Shown here piece by piece: positions 1 through 7,679 of a stretch of DNA of 26,004 nt (within the stretch, counting starts at the first letter, position 1; each line of letters opens with the position of its first letter). The notes beneath the pieces are model-generated. The model saw only the letters and a list, made by a program, of their open reading frames with translations. It searched no databases and was not told the DNA's origin. Origin of the DNA: CBIFVZ01 sp966185765. GTDB taxonomy: Bacteria > Pseudomonadota > Gammaproteobacteria > Enterobacterales > Enterobacteriaceae. Where the stretch lies: NCBI GenBank assembly GCA_966185765.1, contig CBIFVZ010000058.1:1-26004 (forward strand). Reading direction: 5' to 3'. A program made the translations under genes and the position numbers.

Positions 1-1524
1 GGCAAAATAGGTATGATTCGTAACGAGCAGGCCATACTGGCACTGCCGGGCGTGGTCAAACTGGTGCCGACGCGACACTGGTCCACGTTCAATATTGCCA
101 AACTGGACGCCGATATGTCACCCAACACGGTGATAGTGGTAGCCAGAAGTTACTGGCAGGCCAAAAAAGCCGCTGACCTGCTGGATATTGAGTGGATCTA
201 CAGCGAAAAGGACAACTTTTCCAGTGCCAGTATTGATGACGACAACCGTCAAATGCTGGCGTCTGGCCCGCTGATTAGCGCCACCAATACCGGTGATGCG
301 CGGGGCATCATTGAGGCGGCGCGCCATAGCCCACGTTTTCATGAAGCACATTATCAGGTCGGCTACCTCACCCACGCCACGATGGAACCGTGCAACGCCA
401 CCTGTTTTGTGGAACCCGATAAAGTGACCGCCTGGGGACCGTTTCAGGGCCAGGATCTGACGCGCGGTATTCTGGCAAAGATGACGCAGATGCCCGTTGA
501 GAAGGTCACTATTCATAACACGCTGCTGGGCGGCAGCTATGGTCGCAAATACATTCCCGACCCGGCTATGCATGCCTGTCTTGCCTCAAAGGCGACCGGT
601 AAGCCGGTAAAAGTCATTTACCCGCGTGAAATTGATATCCGTCACGGCTACTACCGACCGGGCAATACCAGCCATTTCCAGGCGCTACTCGGTGAAGACG
701 GCTACCCGCTGGCGTTGTGGGCGCGTTACGCCGGGCAAGGCTTATTCTGGCAGGTGCACCGCCACCGGGTTGAAGAAGGCGGCGGCTGGGATGAAACTAT
801 CGTTGAGTGCGTGTACAACACCCGTTATGACGTCCCCGCCCTGCGGGTCGACTCCGGCACCGTTGAGCAGAATATCTCACTGAGTTTCCTGCGCGGTGTC
901 GGCAGCGTTGCCAGCATTTTCTTTCTGGAGAGTTTTGTGGGTGAGTTGGCGCATAAAGCGGACATCGATGAGCTAACCTACCGCATGAGATTATTAAAAA
1001 ACGTGCCGCAGATGCAACGCGTGCTGGCTGCCACAGCCGATAAAGCAGGCTGGAGTCAACCGCGCGCGGCAAACCGCTACCTGGGAATGGCCGTTAATAT
1101 TTGGGTCGGACGCGATGATGCCTTTACCAGTTATGTGGCGCTGGTGGCAGAAATCGAGGTCATGGGCAGCGAATGGCGCGTCACCCGCACGGTATGCGGC
1201 ATTGACTGCGGTAAAGTTATTAACCCCAATCTGGTGCGGGCAAATATAGAAGGCGGCATCGGCTTTGCCTTGAGTGGTGCGCTACATAGCGAACTTCACT
1301 TTGCGCACGGTGGCATAGTAGAAAGCAATTTTCACGACTACGGCATCATCGGGCTTGATGAAATGCCGGAGGTGGAGGTCGTTATCCTCGACAGCACTCG
1401 CCCACCGCAGGGCTGCGGTGAAGTTGCCACCGCAGTGGTAGCCCCTGCGGTGGCAAACGCGCTGCTGCGAGCTACTGGTAGCCCATACCGGCGCTGCCCG
1501 CTGCCGAAAACCCTCACCCGATGA
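1..1524 (+). CDS. Molybdopterin-binding (large) subunit of a xanthine dehydrogenase/isoquinoline oxidoreductase-type enzyme, 5' partial
   Basis: Catalytic subunit of a molybdenum hydroxylase that oxidises an aldehyde or N-heterocycle; the substrate cannot be read from sequence. The frame is open to base 1, so the ATG at 13 is probably internal and the N-terminus lies upstream. About 507 residues are visible, against roughly 730-750 for the IorB-type family. Seen: a molybdopterin-binding glycine loop LGGSYGRKY near residue 176, followed by KPVKVIYPREIDIRHGYYRP, which resembles the IorB family; FLRGVGSVASIFFLES; and near the C-terminus QGCGEVA, whose Glu sits where the catalytic Glu of the family lies. 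The gene ends in an ATGA overlap with the MocA-like gene, so the two are translationally coupled. A small 2Fe-2S subunit gene would be expected just upstream but is outside the window. Family is sure; substrate unknown. Confidence 0.88.
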   Translation, partial: GKIGMIRNEQAILALPGVVKLVPTRHWSTFNIAKLDADMSPNTVIVVARSYWQAKKAADLLDIEWIYSEKDNFSSASIDDDNRQMLASGPLISATNTGDARGIIEAARHSPRFHEAHYQVGYLTHATMEPCNATCFVEPDKVTAWGPFQGQDLTRGILAKMTQMPVEKVTIHNTLLGGSYGRKYIPDPAMHACLASKATGKPVKVIYPREIDIRHGYYRPGNTSHFQALLGEDGYPLALWARYAGQGLFWQVHRHRVEEGGGWDETIVECVYNTRYDVPALRVDSGTVEQNISLSFLRGVGSVASIFFLESFVGELAHKADIDELTYRMRLLKNVPQMQRVLAATADKAGWSQPRAANRYLGMAVNIWVGRDDAFTSYVALVAEIEVMGSEWRVTRTVCGIDCGKVINPNLVRANIEGGIGFALSGALHSELHFAHGGIVESNFHDYGIIGLDEMPEVEVVILDSTRPPQGCGEVATAVVAPAVANALLRATGSPYRRCPLPKTLTR

Positions 1525-2114
1525 TGCCTGGCATTCTGTTACTTGCCGCCGGGCAAGGGCGGCGCTATCAGGCAGCTGGCGGCAGCGTAAATAAACTGAT
1601 GGCTGCGCAGGCGCAGTACGCCAACCGTCCGCTGTTTGAGGTGGTGCTGGAACAGGCCATTGCCAGCGCCCTTAGCGTGCACGTCGTTACGCGCCCCGAT
1701 AATCCTGGCGTGCAGGCGCTTGCAGATGCGCGCGGGATTACGCTGACATTACTCGACAGTGACGGCATGGGTGCGAGTATTGCCGCTGGTGTACGGGCAA
1801 CAGCACACTGGGGCGGCTGGTTGATTCAGCCTGCCGATATGCCGCAGATAACCGCCGCAGATTACCGGCTGGTCGCCGGGGCGCTTAAGATACACAGCCA
1901 GGCGCGGCCACACTGGCAAGGGCAGCCGGGACACCCGGTCGGATTTAGTGGGCGCTGGCGCAGCGCCCTGTGTCAGTTACATGGCGATAAGGGCGCACGT
2001 ACCCTGCTCAATCACGAGCTTATTTTACTGCCAGGTCATGCAGGCGTGATAGTTGACCAGGATCTGCCACTACCGTCGCCAGACGATTTTTATGTGCCAC
2101 CACATCCGCAATAA
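1521..2114 (+). CDS. MocA/MobA-like molybdopterin nucleotidyltransferase
   Basis: Probably transfers CMP (MocA-like) or GMP to molybdopterin to make the dinucleotide cofactor of the upstream enzyme, in the cytoplasm. The 197-aa protein begins with the nucleotide-binding loop LLLAAGQGRRY (about residues 6-16) followed by NKLM. It then shows GMGASIAAGV, the metal/nucleotide motif PADMP, and GHPVGF, all in MocA order. Length matches the family (about 190-200). The start ATG shares ATGA with the stop of the large subunit; a second ATG follows directly and cannot be excluded. The last 95 bp overlap the 3' end of xdhC on the other strand. CMP rather than GMP transfer is inferred from the hydroxylase context, not from a diagnostic residue. 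Confidence 0.85.
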   Translation: MMPGILLLAAGQGRRYQAAGGSVNKLMAAQAQYANRPLFEVVLEQAIASALSVHVVTRPDNPGVQALADARGITLTLLDSDGMGASIAAGVRATAHWGGWLIQPADMPQITAADYRLVAGALKIHSQARPHWQGQPGHPVGFSGRWRSALCQLHGDKGARTLLNHELILLPGHAGVIVDQDLPLPSPDDFYVPPHPQ

Positions 2115-3051
2115 CCGAAAGCGCAATTTCTGCGGGCGTTTTACTGCCTATCGCAATACCCACTGGCGCATGTAGCCGTGCCAGCGCCGGGTCATCTAAC
2201 CCGCCGCTGCGCACCAGACGTTCGCGCCGTTTTTCACTGTTACGCGCTGATCCCATTGCACCAATATAAAAGGCTGGCGTATTCACCGCTTCCATAATGG
2301 TTAAGTCGTCCATCCGCGCATCATGCGTAAGCGCAACAATAGCGGTATGCGCGTGGCAGCCTTCGGTTTCAAGATAAACGGCAGGCATACGCCTGATAAG
2401 CCTGACGCCCGCAGGCAACTTGCCATCAAGCTGCGCCAGAAATTCAGGTCGCGGCTCACAGACGATAACCTCAAACCCGAGAGCACAGGCGAACGTTACG
2501 CAAAATTGAGCAACAACCGACCAGCCAGCGATAATCAGGCGCGGTGGCGCGCTATACCAGATACTTACCGACGGTGCCTGAACCTCCACCTGCGGATGAC
2601 CACCATTCTCTACCGGAACAAGTTCACGGCAGGCACCCGGTAGTACCAGCTGTTTTTTCACCGCATGACCGCCCCGAAGCGCGCAGAGCAAGGTGTGCAA
2701 CATGTCTACGGTATGCTGCTGTCTGGGTAAATACTCCACCAGCACCTCCAGGCGCCCACCGCACGGTAGCGCAGTGTCTGGCGCCAACCCGCCGTCACCA
2801 TACGTCACCACCTGACTCGGCTCACGCCAGTGCCCCCTGGCCAGCGCCTTGAGAAAACTCTCTTCGACACAGCCGCCAGACAGAGACCCGCACCAGGCAC
2901 CAGCCTCATTGGCCACCATCAACGCGCCAGGGCTACGCGGCGCAGAACCCCACGTTTTTAAGACAGTACACAACCAGATTGGCTGCTCTCGCGCCCAGGC
3001 GATCGCCTGCTGTACAACCTGAATATCAAGCGGAAGAATGGTCTGCGTCAT
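2020..3051 (-). CDS. XdhC/CoxI family molybdenum cofactor insertion chaperone
   Basis: XdhC-type proteins bind the molybdenum cofactor, help its sulfuration and insert it into xanthine dehydrogenase-like enzymes; this one most likely serves the neighbouring large subunit. The 343-aa protein has the N-terminal XdhC_CoxI block (VLKTWGSAPRSPGALMV and GSLSGGCVEE, about residues 29-65). The C-terminal Rossmann part begins at RLIIAGWSVVAQF, where the usual glycine-rich GAGxVG is degenerate, and continues to YIGAMGSARNSEKRRERL and TPAEIALSV. About 25 residues extend beyond the usual end and overlap the MocA-like gene. It is transcribed against the enzyme genes, so it has its own promoter. The GGAG ribosome binding site lies inside an inverted repeat (see 3056-3089). 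Confidence 0.87.
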   Translation of the reverse strand: MTQTILPLDIQVVQQAIAWAREQPIWLCTVLKTWGSAPRSPGALMVANEAGAWCGSLSGGCVEESFLKALARGHWREPSQVVTYGDGGLAPDTALPCGGRLEVLVEYLPRQQHTVDMLHTLLCALRGGHAVKKQLVLPGACRELVPVENGGHPQVEVQAPSVSIWYSAPPRLIIAGWSVVAQFCVTFACALGFEVIVCEPRPEFLAQLDGKLPAGVRLIRRMPAVYLETEGCHAHTAIVALTHDARMDDLTIMEAVNTPAFYIGAMGSARNSEKRRERLVRSGGLDDPALARLHAPVGIAIGSKTPAEIALSVIADVVAHKNRLATVVADPGQLSRLHDLAVK

Positions 3052-3055
3052 GGCT

Positions 3056-3089
3056 CACTCCAGTGTGTGCCTGCTGTTGAACTGGAGTG
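3056..3089 (-). promoter_or_regulatory. Inverted repeat covering the xdhC ribosome binding site
   Basis: Perfect 9-bp arms CACTCCAGT (3056-3064) and ACTGGAGTG (3081-3089) separated by 16 nt. Read on the minus strand, the arm nearest the gene contains GGAG, 6-7 nt before the xdhC ATG at 3051. In mRNA the repeat could hide the Shine-Dalgarno; as DNA it could be an operator. Which one is not decided by sequence. Confidence 0.5.
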
Positions 3090-3553
3090 CTATGCGTAAC
3101 ATTATTTGCATTTGCAAGTAAATGATGAGTAGTAAAAACTATGATGCACGTAGACTTTGTTTACGCTACAGCGATAAACCGGAAGTCTGGGCTTCTTTCC
3201 GGTGCAAGAAAATTCGCAAAAGGGTTTTAAAATAAAGGGAATCACAAAATGTGGTTGAAAAAAATTAACGATCTTATACGCCCTCATAAAGACGCTTCAG
3301 ATTGCCATTCACGTATTCATGTCAAAAAGGCGTCTTTTTCACTAAAAAATGTTGGATTCGCCTGTTAAAAAATATAAATCTCGCTTTATACCCGTCCTTA
3401 TTAACGAAAAACCCACCAGGATTATTACCATCATTTATTAATTTCGTGAATAGATAACGCCTTTCACAGAGAGGTTGTAATCATTCTCAATACCTCCCCA
3501 CTCTGGCGCAAAAAAAATTGAAGAAAAAAGGGCAACTTTCATTTAAAAACCCC

Positions 3554-3581
3554 TTGAATATAAAAAACATAATTATAGAAT
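3554..3581 (+). promoter_or_regulatory. Candidate sigma-70 promoter of the lipoprotein operon
   Basis: TTGAAT (3554-3559), 16-bp spacer, TAGAAT (3576-3581), 4/6 and 5/6 matches. It would give a leader of about 120 nt before the ATG at 3708. The region is AT-rich, so chance matches are likely. Confidence 0.3.
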
Positions 3582-3607
3582 GCATAAGAACCTTCTATTT
3601 AACCCCC

Positions 3608-3622
3608 GTAAATCCGAGTAAT
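3608..3622 (+). promoter_or_regulatory. CpxR-like box
   Basis: GTAAA-N5-GTAAT, one mismatch from the CpxR consensus GTAAA-N5-GTAAA. It lies 86-100 bp upstream of the first lipoprotein gene. Cpx control of envelope lipoproteins would be sensible, but this is a single site found by eye. Confidence 0.3.
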
Positions 3623-3707
3623 ACATTAGCGTTCTTTTGCCATTGACGCGCTAAAACGTGGGGCCAGGGGGGTGTAATCGCTGTTATTTACAAGGAAGTC
3701 TTATTGT

Positions 3708-4382
3708 ATGATTAGAAAAATTACTCTGAGCGCTTTCTGCCTCAGTACATTAGTCCTGAGCGGTTGTGCTACAGAGTCCTCTCGTTCCGTTGAGGTGGCA
3801 AAAGTCGCCTCATATAACACACAGTGGCAAGGCGTGCGCAGTCCCATCTCCGTCGGCAAATTCGACAATCGTTCAGATTACATGAACGGTATTTTTTCTG
3901 ATGGCGTGGACCGCCTCGGCAACCAGTCAAAAACGATTCTGATTACGCATTTGCAGCAGACTGGCCGTTTTAACGTGCTGGACCGCGCCAATATGGCAGA
4001 AATTAAAGCCGAATCTGACATTGCGGGCAAATCCCAGCAACTGAAAGGCGCAAGCTATGTTGTAACCGGTGATGTTACCGAGTTTGGCCGCAAGGAAACC
4101 GGCGACCGTGCGTTGTTTGGTATCCTGGGTCGCGGTAAATCACAGGTTGCCTATGCGAAAGTTGCTCTCAATATCGTGAATGTCGCTACCTCAGAAGTGG
4201 TCTATTCCGTGCAGGGCGCGGGCGAATATACGCTGTCCAGCCGTGAAATTATCGGCTTTGGCGGCACATCCAGCTATGACTCGACGCTGAATGGAAAAGT
4301 GCTGGACCTCGCTATTCGCGAAGCAGTGAATAATCTTGTGGCTGGTATTGAAAGCGGTGCATGGACGCCGGCAAAAAATTAA
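3708..4382 (+). CDS. CsgG/HfaB family outer-membrane lipoprotein
   Basis: Lipoprotein of the CsgG family, whose best-known member forms the curli export pore in the outer membrane. This 224-aa protein is shorter than CsgG (277 aa) and no curlin genes are nearby, so curli export is unlikely. Seen: signal peptide with lipobox LSGC, lipidated Cys20 followed by Ala (no Asp+2, so outer-membrane sorting). A CsgG core follows: ISVGKFDNRSD, then SKTILITHLQQTGRFNVLDR (about residues 73-92), SYVVTGDVTEF, and VALNIVNVATSEVVYSV, a region matching the CsgG beta-hairpins. Start ATG is preceded by AAGGAAG at 3692-3698. It is first in a three-gene lipoprotein operon with DUF4810 and GNA1162-like genes, a combination I recognise from other proteobacteria. 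Function of the complex is unknown to me. Confidence 0.85.
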   Translation: MIRKITLSAFCLSTLVLSGCATESSRSVEVAKVASYNTQWQGVRSPISVGKFDNRSDYMNGIFSDGVDRLGNQSKTILITHLQQTGRFNVLDRANMAEIKAESDIAGKSQQLKGASYVVTGDVTEFGRKETGDRALFGILGRGKSQVAYAKVALNIVNVATSEVVYSVQGAGEYTLSSREIIGFGGTSSYDSTLNGKVLDLAIREAVNNLVAGIESGAWTPAKN

Positions 4383-4394
4383 CAAAAGGGATAA

Positions 4395-4757
4395 ATGATG
4401 AATGCGATAAAAACAATACCGCCACTGCTGCTGGCTGTATTACTGGCTGGCTGTGCAGCAAAACCTCAGCCGCAAATATACGCCTGGGATAATTACCAGA
4501 ATGCGTTGTATGAATATTACACCACGCAAACCAGCCCACAGGAGCAAATCTCCGCACTCAACCAGTTAATTGAAAAGGCCCGCGCCAGCGGCAAACAAGT
4601 ACCGCCGGGCGTACATGCCCAGCTTGGCCTGCTGTACAGCAACACCGGGAAAATGGAACAAGCGATAGCTGAATTTAACGCCGAGAAAACCCAGTTCCCG
4701 GAATCGGCGCAGTACATTGACTTTCTCACCAGTAAATATAAAGGGGCAGTAAAATGA
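4395..4757 (+). CDS. DUF4810 family lipoprotein
   Basis: Small lipoprotein (120 aa) of the DUF4810 type, usually found between a CsgG-like and a GNA1162-like gene as here. Seen: signal peptide with lipobox LAGC (Cys20 from the first ATG), then YAWDNYQNALYEYY, and a helical segment PPGVHAQLGLLYSNTGKMEQ with TPR-like character (about residues 70-89) followed by AIAEFNAEKTQFPES. It is probably a partner or assembly factor of the CsgG-like protein at the outer membrane. The AAGGG at 4386-4390 is 4 nt from the first ATG and 7 nt from a second ATG at 4398, so the real start may be 4398. The stop overlaps the next start (ATGA), indicating coupling. Confidence 0.82.
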   Translation: MMNAIKTIPPLLLAVLLAGCAAKPQPQIYAWDNYQNALYEYYTTQTSPQEQISALNQLIEKARASGKQVPPGVHAQLGLLYSNTGKMEQAIAEFNAEKTQFPESAQYIDFLTSKYKGAVK

Positions 4758-5419
4758 AATCATTATTCGCTCTGGTGGCATTAGCCTCTGCGCTGGTATT
4801 AAGTGGATGTGCAGCAAAAAAAGAACCCACGGACTATTCCGCTTTCCGGGAAAGCAAACCGCGCAGCATTCTGGTGCTGCCACCGCAAAACCAGTCTCCG
4901 GAAGTTAACGCCAGCCACGGTTTTGCCAGTGAAGTGACGCTGCCGCTGGCAGAATCTGGCTATTACGTTTTCCCGGTTGCGCTGGTTGAACAAACTTTCC
5001 AGCAAAATGGCCTGGCAACGCCCGAGGAAATAAGCACGGTCCCGGTGAAAAAACTGCATGATATTTTTGGTGCAGATGCTGCGCTGTACATCACTGTTAC
5101 CAGCTATGGCACGTCTTACCAGGTTGTCAGCAGCGAGACGCGCGTTGCCGCCACGGCACGTCTGGTGGATTTGCGCACCGGTAAAGAGCTGTGGAAAGGC
5201 AGCACCTTCGCATCCAGCGCTGAAAACCAGGGTTACACCAACGCGGGCGTCCTGACCACACTGCTGACTGCGGCCATAAAGCAGGTATCTGATACCGTCA
5301 CGGACAAAGTACGCGATTATGCCGCTATCGCCAGCGTGCGTTTGTTGAGCGCGGGTACAGATGGCCAGCTTCTCTACGGCCCACGATCTCCCAACTATGG
5401 CAAAACGGTGGCACAGTAA
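4754..5419 (+). CDS. GNA1162 family (DUF799) lipoprotein
   Basis: Lipoprotein of 221 aa in the GNA1162/DUF799 family, named from a Neisseria surface antigen. Seen: lipobox LSGC with Cys19 followed by Ala, an N-terminal strand SILVLPPQNQSPEVNAS, then GYYVFPVALVEQTFQQNG, ADAALYITVTSYGTSYQV, RLVDLRTGKELWKGS, and the C-terminal signature YGPRSPNY. The fold is TolB-N/CsgG-like in general plan. It ends the three-gene operon; its ATG overlaps the DUF4810 stop by 4 bp. The three lipoproteins are probably made in fixed ratio and may form one outer-membrane complex. No enzymatic residues are evident. Confidence 0.84.
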   Translation: MKSLFALVALASALVLSGCAAKKEPTDYSAFRESKPRSILVLPPQNQSPEVNASHGFASEVTLPLAESGYYVFPVALVEQTFQQNGLATPEEISTVPVKKLHDIFGADAALYITVTSYGTSYQVVSSETRVAATARLVDLRTGKELWKGSTFASSAENQGYTNAGVLTTLLTAAIKQVSDTVTDKVRDYAAIASVRLLSAGTDGQLLYGPRSPNYGKTVAQ

Positions 5420-5529
5420 TCAGCCGTGATAAAAATGGTCTTCCGACCTGTACCGTCGGCACTGACGGCGGTATTTTATCCGGGTAAAAATGGGGAGCCT
5501 GTTCTCTCTACCCGAGCCTGAATAGCAAC

Positions 5530-5557
5530 ACGCCCGTCTCTGTTCGCCGGGCGTTTT
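5530..5557 (+). terminator. Rho-independent terminator of the lipoprotein operon
   Basis: Stem ACGCCCG (5530-5536) and CGGGCGT (5548-5554) followed by TTTT and a T-rich stretch. It lies 110 bp after the last lipoprotein gene. The minus-strand side lacks a T-run, so it acts mainly on plus transcripts. A second, weaker hairpin (about 5451-5472, followed by TATTTTA) precedes it. Confidence 0.75.
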
Positions 5558-5586
5558 GCTGTCTGTTTTACGCTTATATCAAACTG

Positions 5587-6615
5587 TTATTTCAGGCTGC
5601 TGCTAAAGAATGATGTAAGCTTCGCAAAGGGGATCATTTCTGTACGATCGTACAAATCGACATGACCCGCACCCGGCACGACATAAAGCGTCTTTGGTTG
5701 TGCAGCACGCTTATATGCATCCTCGCTAAACGCCTTCGAGTGCGCCTGATCGCCGGTGATAAACAGTATCGGGCGTGGTGAAATGGTGTCGATGTCGTTA
5801 AACGGGTAAAAGTTCATGAAGTTACCAATGCTGCTTAACATCGGTTTCGTCGTCAACGCTTCTTTTTCACCCTGTGGCGTATAGCCACCGCGCTCAGTAC
5901 GGTAGAAGTCGAAGAATTCTCGCTCAACGGCTGAAGATGTGTCAGTAAGCTTATTCACCGTTCCCGGAATATACGCCGTCTCCCCCCCGGTAAACTGCGC
6001 AAACCGCTGCTCAATGGCAGACTGAATAAACGCCTTACGTTGTGCTAATGTCTGAGAACGGTTCAAGCCGTGACGGAAAGCCGCGCCCATGTCATACATA
6101 CTGACGGTCGCAATCGCCTTCATACGAGGATCAATTTTCGCGGCATTAATGGCAAAACTACCGCTGCCACAGATACCTAATACACCAATTTTCTCAGGAT
6201 CCACCAGAGACTGAGTGCTGAGATAATCCACTGCGGCACTGAAATCATCGGTGTAGATTTCCGGTGAAATCAAATGTCCCGGCTTGCCCTCGCTTTCGCC
6301 CCAGAATGAGAGATCCAACGCCAGCGTCACAAACCCCTGCTCCGCCAGTTTTTGCGCATACAGATTGGCGCTTTGCTCCTTCACGGCTCCCATAGGATGC
6401 CCAACGACAATGGCAGGATGCCTGACGCTGCGGTCTATTCCTCGCGGAACAAACAGATTACCCACAACGTTCATCTGGTACTGATTTTTAAAAGAGACCT
6501 TTTGCCGGGTCACTTTGTCACTTATATAGAAGTTGTCTGCTCCATTAGACATATCGGCAGCAGAGGCGGTAAATGCACTGATTAACAGACCCAGTGCTAA
6601 CGTCAATGTTTTCAT
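5587..6615 (-). CDS. Exported alpha/beta hydrolase of the dienelactone hydrolase-like group, Cys nucleophile
   Basis: 342-aa alpha/beta hydrolase with an N-terminal signal peptide (cleavage probably after ASA, about residue 19), so likely periplasmic. The nucleophile elbow reads GICGSG (147-152), putting Cys149 rather than Ser at the nucleophile position, as in dienelactone hydrolases. Asp289 in FITGD and His318 in PGAGHVDLYDR complete a plausible triad. The oxyanion strand is IVVGHPMGAVKEQ (69-81), followed by DLSFWGESEG. The substrate is unknown. It is 9 bp downstream of yahK, and its GAGGA site overlaps the yahK stop codon, so the two are one operon. Linkage to an aldehyde reductase suggests processing of an ester, lactone or reactive carbonyl, which is inference only. 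Confidence 0.82.
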   Translation of the reverse strand: MKTLTLALGLLISAFTASAADMSNGADNFYISDKVTRQKVSFKNQYQMNVVGNLFVPRGIDRSVRHPAIVVGHPMGAVKEQSANLYAQKLAEQGFVTLALDLSFWGESEGKPGHLISPEIYTDDFSAAVDYLSTQSLVDPEKIGVLGICGSGSFAINAAKIDPRMKAIATVSMYDMGAAFRHGLNRSQTLAQRKAFIQSAIEQRFAQFTGGETAYIPGTVNKLTDTSSAVEREFFDFYRTERGGYTPQGEKEALTTKPMLSSIGNFMNFYPFNDIDTISPRPILFITGDQAHSKAFSEDAYKRAAQPKTLYVVPGAGHVDLYDRTEMIPFAKLTSFFSSSLK

Positions 6616-6624
6616 TGTTTATCC

Positions 6625-7674
6625 TCAACCGTTCAACGTGGCGTTATCAATAACGAAGCGATAATGCACATCACCACGTAACATTCGCTCGTAGGCTTCG
6701 TTAATCTGGTCGGCGCGAATGAGTTCGATATCAGCGACAATCCCGTGTTCGGCACAGAAATCAAGCATCTCCTGCGTTTGAGGAATACCACCAATCATTG
6801 AACCTGCTATCGAACGACGCTTCATAATCAGATTGAAAACTTCCGGTGAGTCATGGGGCGTGGCGGGGGCACTCACCAGCGTCAGCGTGCCGTCGCGCTT
6901 AAGTAAGGTGGTAAAGACATCCAGGTTATGCGGTGCTGCCACCGTGTTAAGAATAAAATCAAAGCTTTTCAGGTGAGCGGCCATTTCATCGGCATGACGG
7001 GACACCACTACCTCATCGGCACCCAGCAGTCTTGCCGCGTCGCGTTTGCTTTCAGAGGTAGTAAAGGCAACAACATATGCTCCCATCGCATGGGCCAGTT
7101 TGATGCCCATATGCCCTAACCCACCTATGCCTACCACGCCTACTTTTTTACCCGGCCCGACCTGCCAGTGGCGCAGCGGGGAGTAAGTGGTAATGCCCGC
7201 ACACAGCAGTGGTGCCACACCCGCAAGCTGTTCCTGCGGGTGGCTGATGCGCAGAACGTAACGTTCATGTACAACTATCTGCTGCGAATACCCGCCGAGC
7301 GTATGCCCTGACGCGTCTGGTGTAGGAAAGTTGTAGGTGCCAGTCATCGCATCGCAGTAGTTCTCAAGCCCATCGTCGCAATCCGCACAGTGTTTGCAGC
7401 TATCAACAATACAGCCGACTCCCACAAGGTCACCGACGGCGTATCGCTCAACATGCCTGCCCGTTGCGATGACTCGCCCGACAATTTCATGGCCCGGTAC
7501 GCACGGATAGAGCGTGCCAGCCCATTCTGCACGCACCTGATGGATGTCCGAATGACAGACACCGCAGTAGGCAATTTCAATCTGGACATCATGTGGACCC
7601 GGTTCACGGCGGGAAATGTCCATCGCCTCGAGCGGCTGCTTCGCAGAATATGCGCCCATCGCTTTTATGTTCAT
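6625..7674 (-). CDS. yahK: NADP(H)-dependent zinc alcohol dehydrogenase/aldehyde reductase YahK
   Basis: Medium-chain zinc dehydrogenase of the cinnamyl alcohol dehydrogenase type; E. coli YahK reduces a broad range of aldehydes using NADPH in the cytosol. The sequence matches my recollection of YahK nearly throughout. Seen: catalytic zinc ligands Cys40 (CGVCHSD), His62-Glu63 (PGHEIVGR) and Cys158 (PLLCAGITTYSPLRHW); structural zinc Cys93, 96, 99 and 107; Rossmann GIGGLGHMG (182-190); and an MIGGIPQTQEMLDFCAEHGI tail. The frame extends to a GTG at 7683, but AGGAG lies 8 nt before the ATG at 7674, giving 349 aa, the YahK length, so I chose 7674. It follows the MFS remnant by a few bases and precedes the hydrolase by 9 bp. 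Confidence 0.93.
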   Translation of the reverse strand: MNIKAMGAYSAKQPLEAMDISRREPGPHDVQIEIAYCGVCHSDIHQVRAEWAGTLYPCVPGHEIVGRVIATGRHVERYAVGDLVGVGCIVDSCKHCADCDDGLENYCDAMTGTYNFPTPDASGHTLGGYSQQIVVHERYVLRISHPQEQLAGVAPLLCAGITTYSPLRHWQVGPGKKVGVVGIGGLGHMGIKLAHAMGAYVVAFTTSESKRDAARLLGADEVVVSRHADEMAAHLKSFDFILNTVAAPHNLDVFTTLLKRDGTLTLVSAPATPHDSPEVFNLIMKRRSIAGSMIGGIPQTQEMLDFCAEHGIVADIELIRADQINEAYERMLRGDVHYRFVIDNATLNG

Positions 7675-7679
7675 TGCGT

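Larger units (their letters stand above)
3090..3707. other. AT-rich divergent intergenic region
   Basis: Spacer between divergent xdhC and the lipoprotein operon, clearly richer in A and T than the genes on either side. It must hold both promoters. No convincing ORF is seen. A possible hairpin with 8-bp arms AAAGACGC (3288-3295) and GCGTCTTT (3330-3337) has a 34-nt loop and a following T-run; a shorter one (ACCGGAA/TTCCGGT) lies at about 3178-3203. Neither is strong enough to call. Promoter and CpxR-like sites are listed separately. Confidence 0.6.

Noticed and set aside
3288..3337. AAAGACGC/GCGTCTTT hairpin with a T-run in the divergent spacer
   Set aside because: The 34-nt loop is too long for a normal terminator, and no gene ends just before it.
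3588..3617. Possible sigma-E promoter (GAACCT then TCCGA) before the lipoprotein operon
   Set aside because: The spacer is 19 nt, longer than the usual 16 or so, and the -35 is imperfect.
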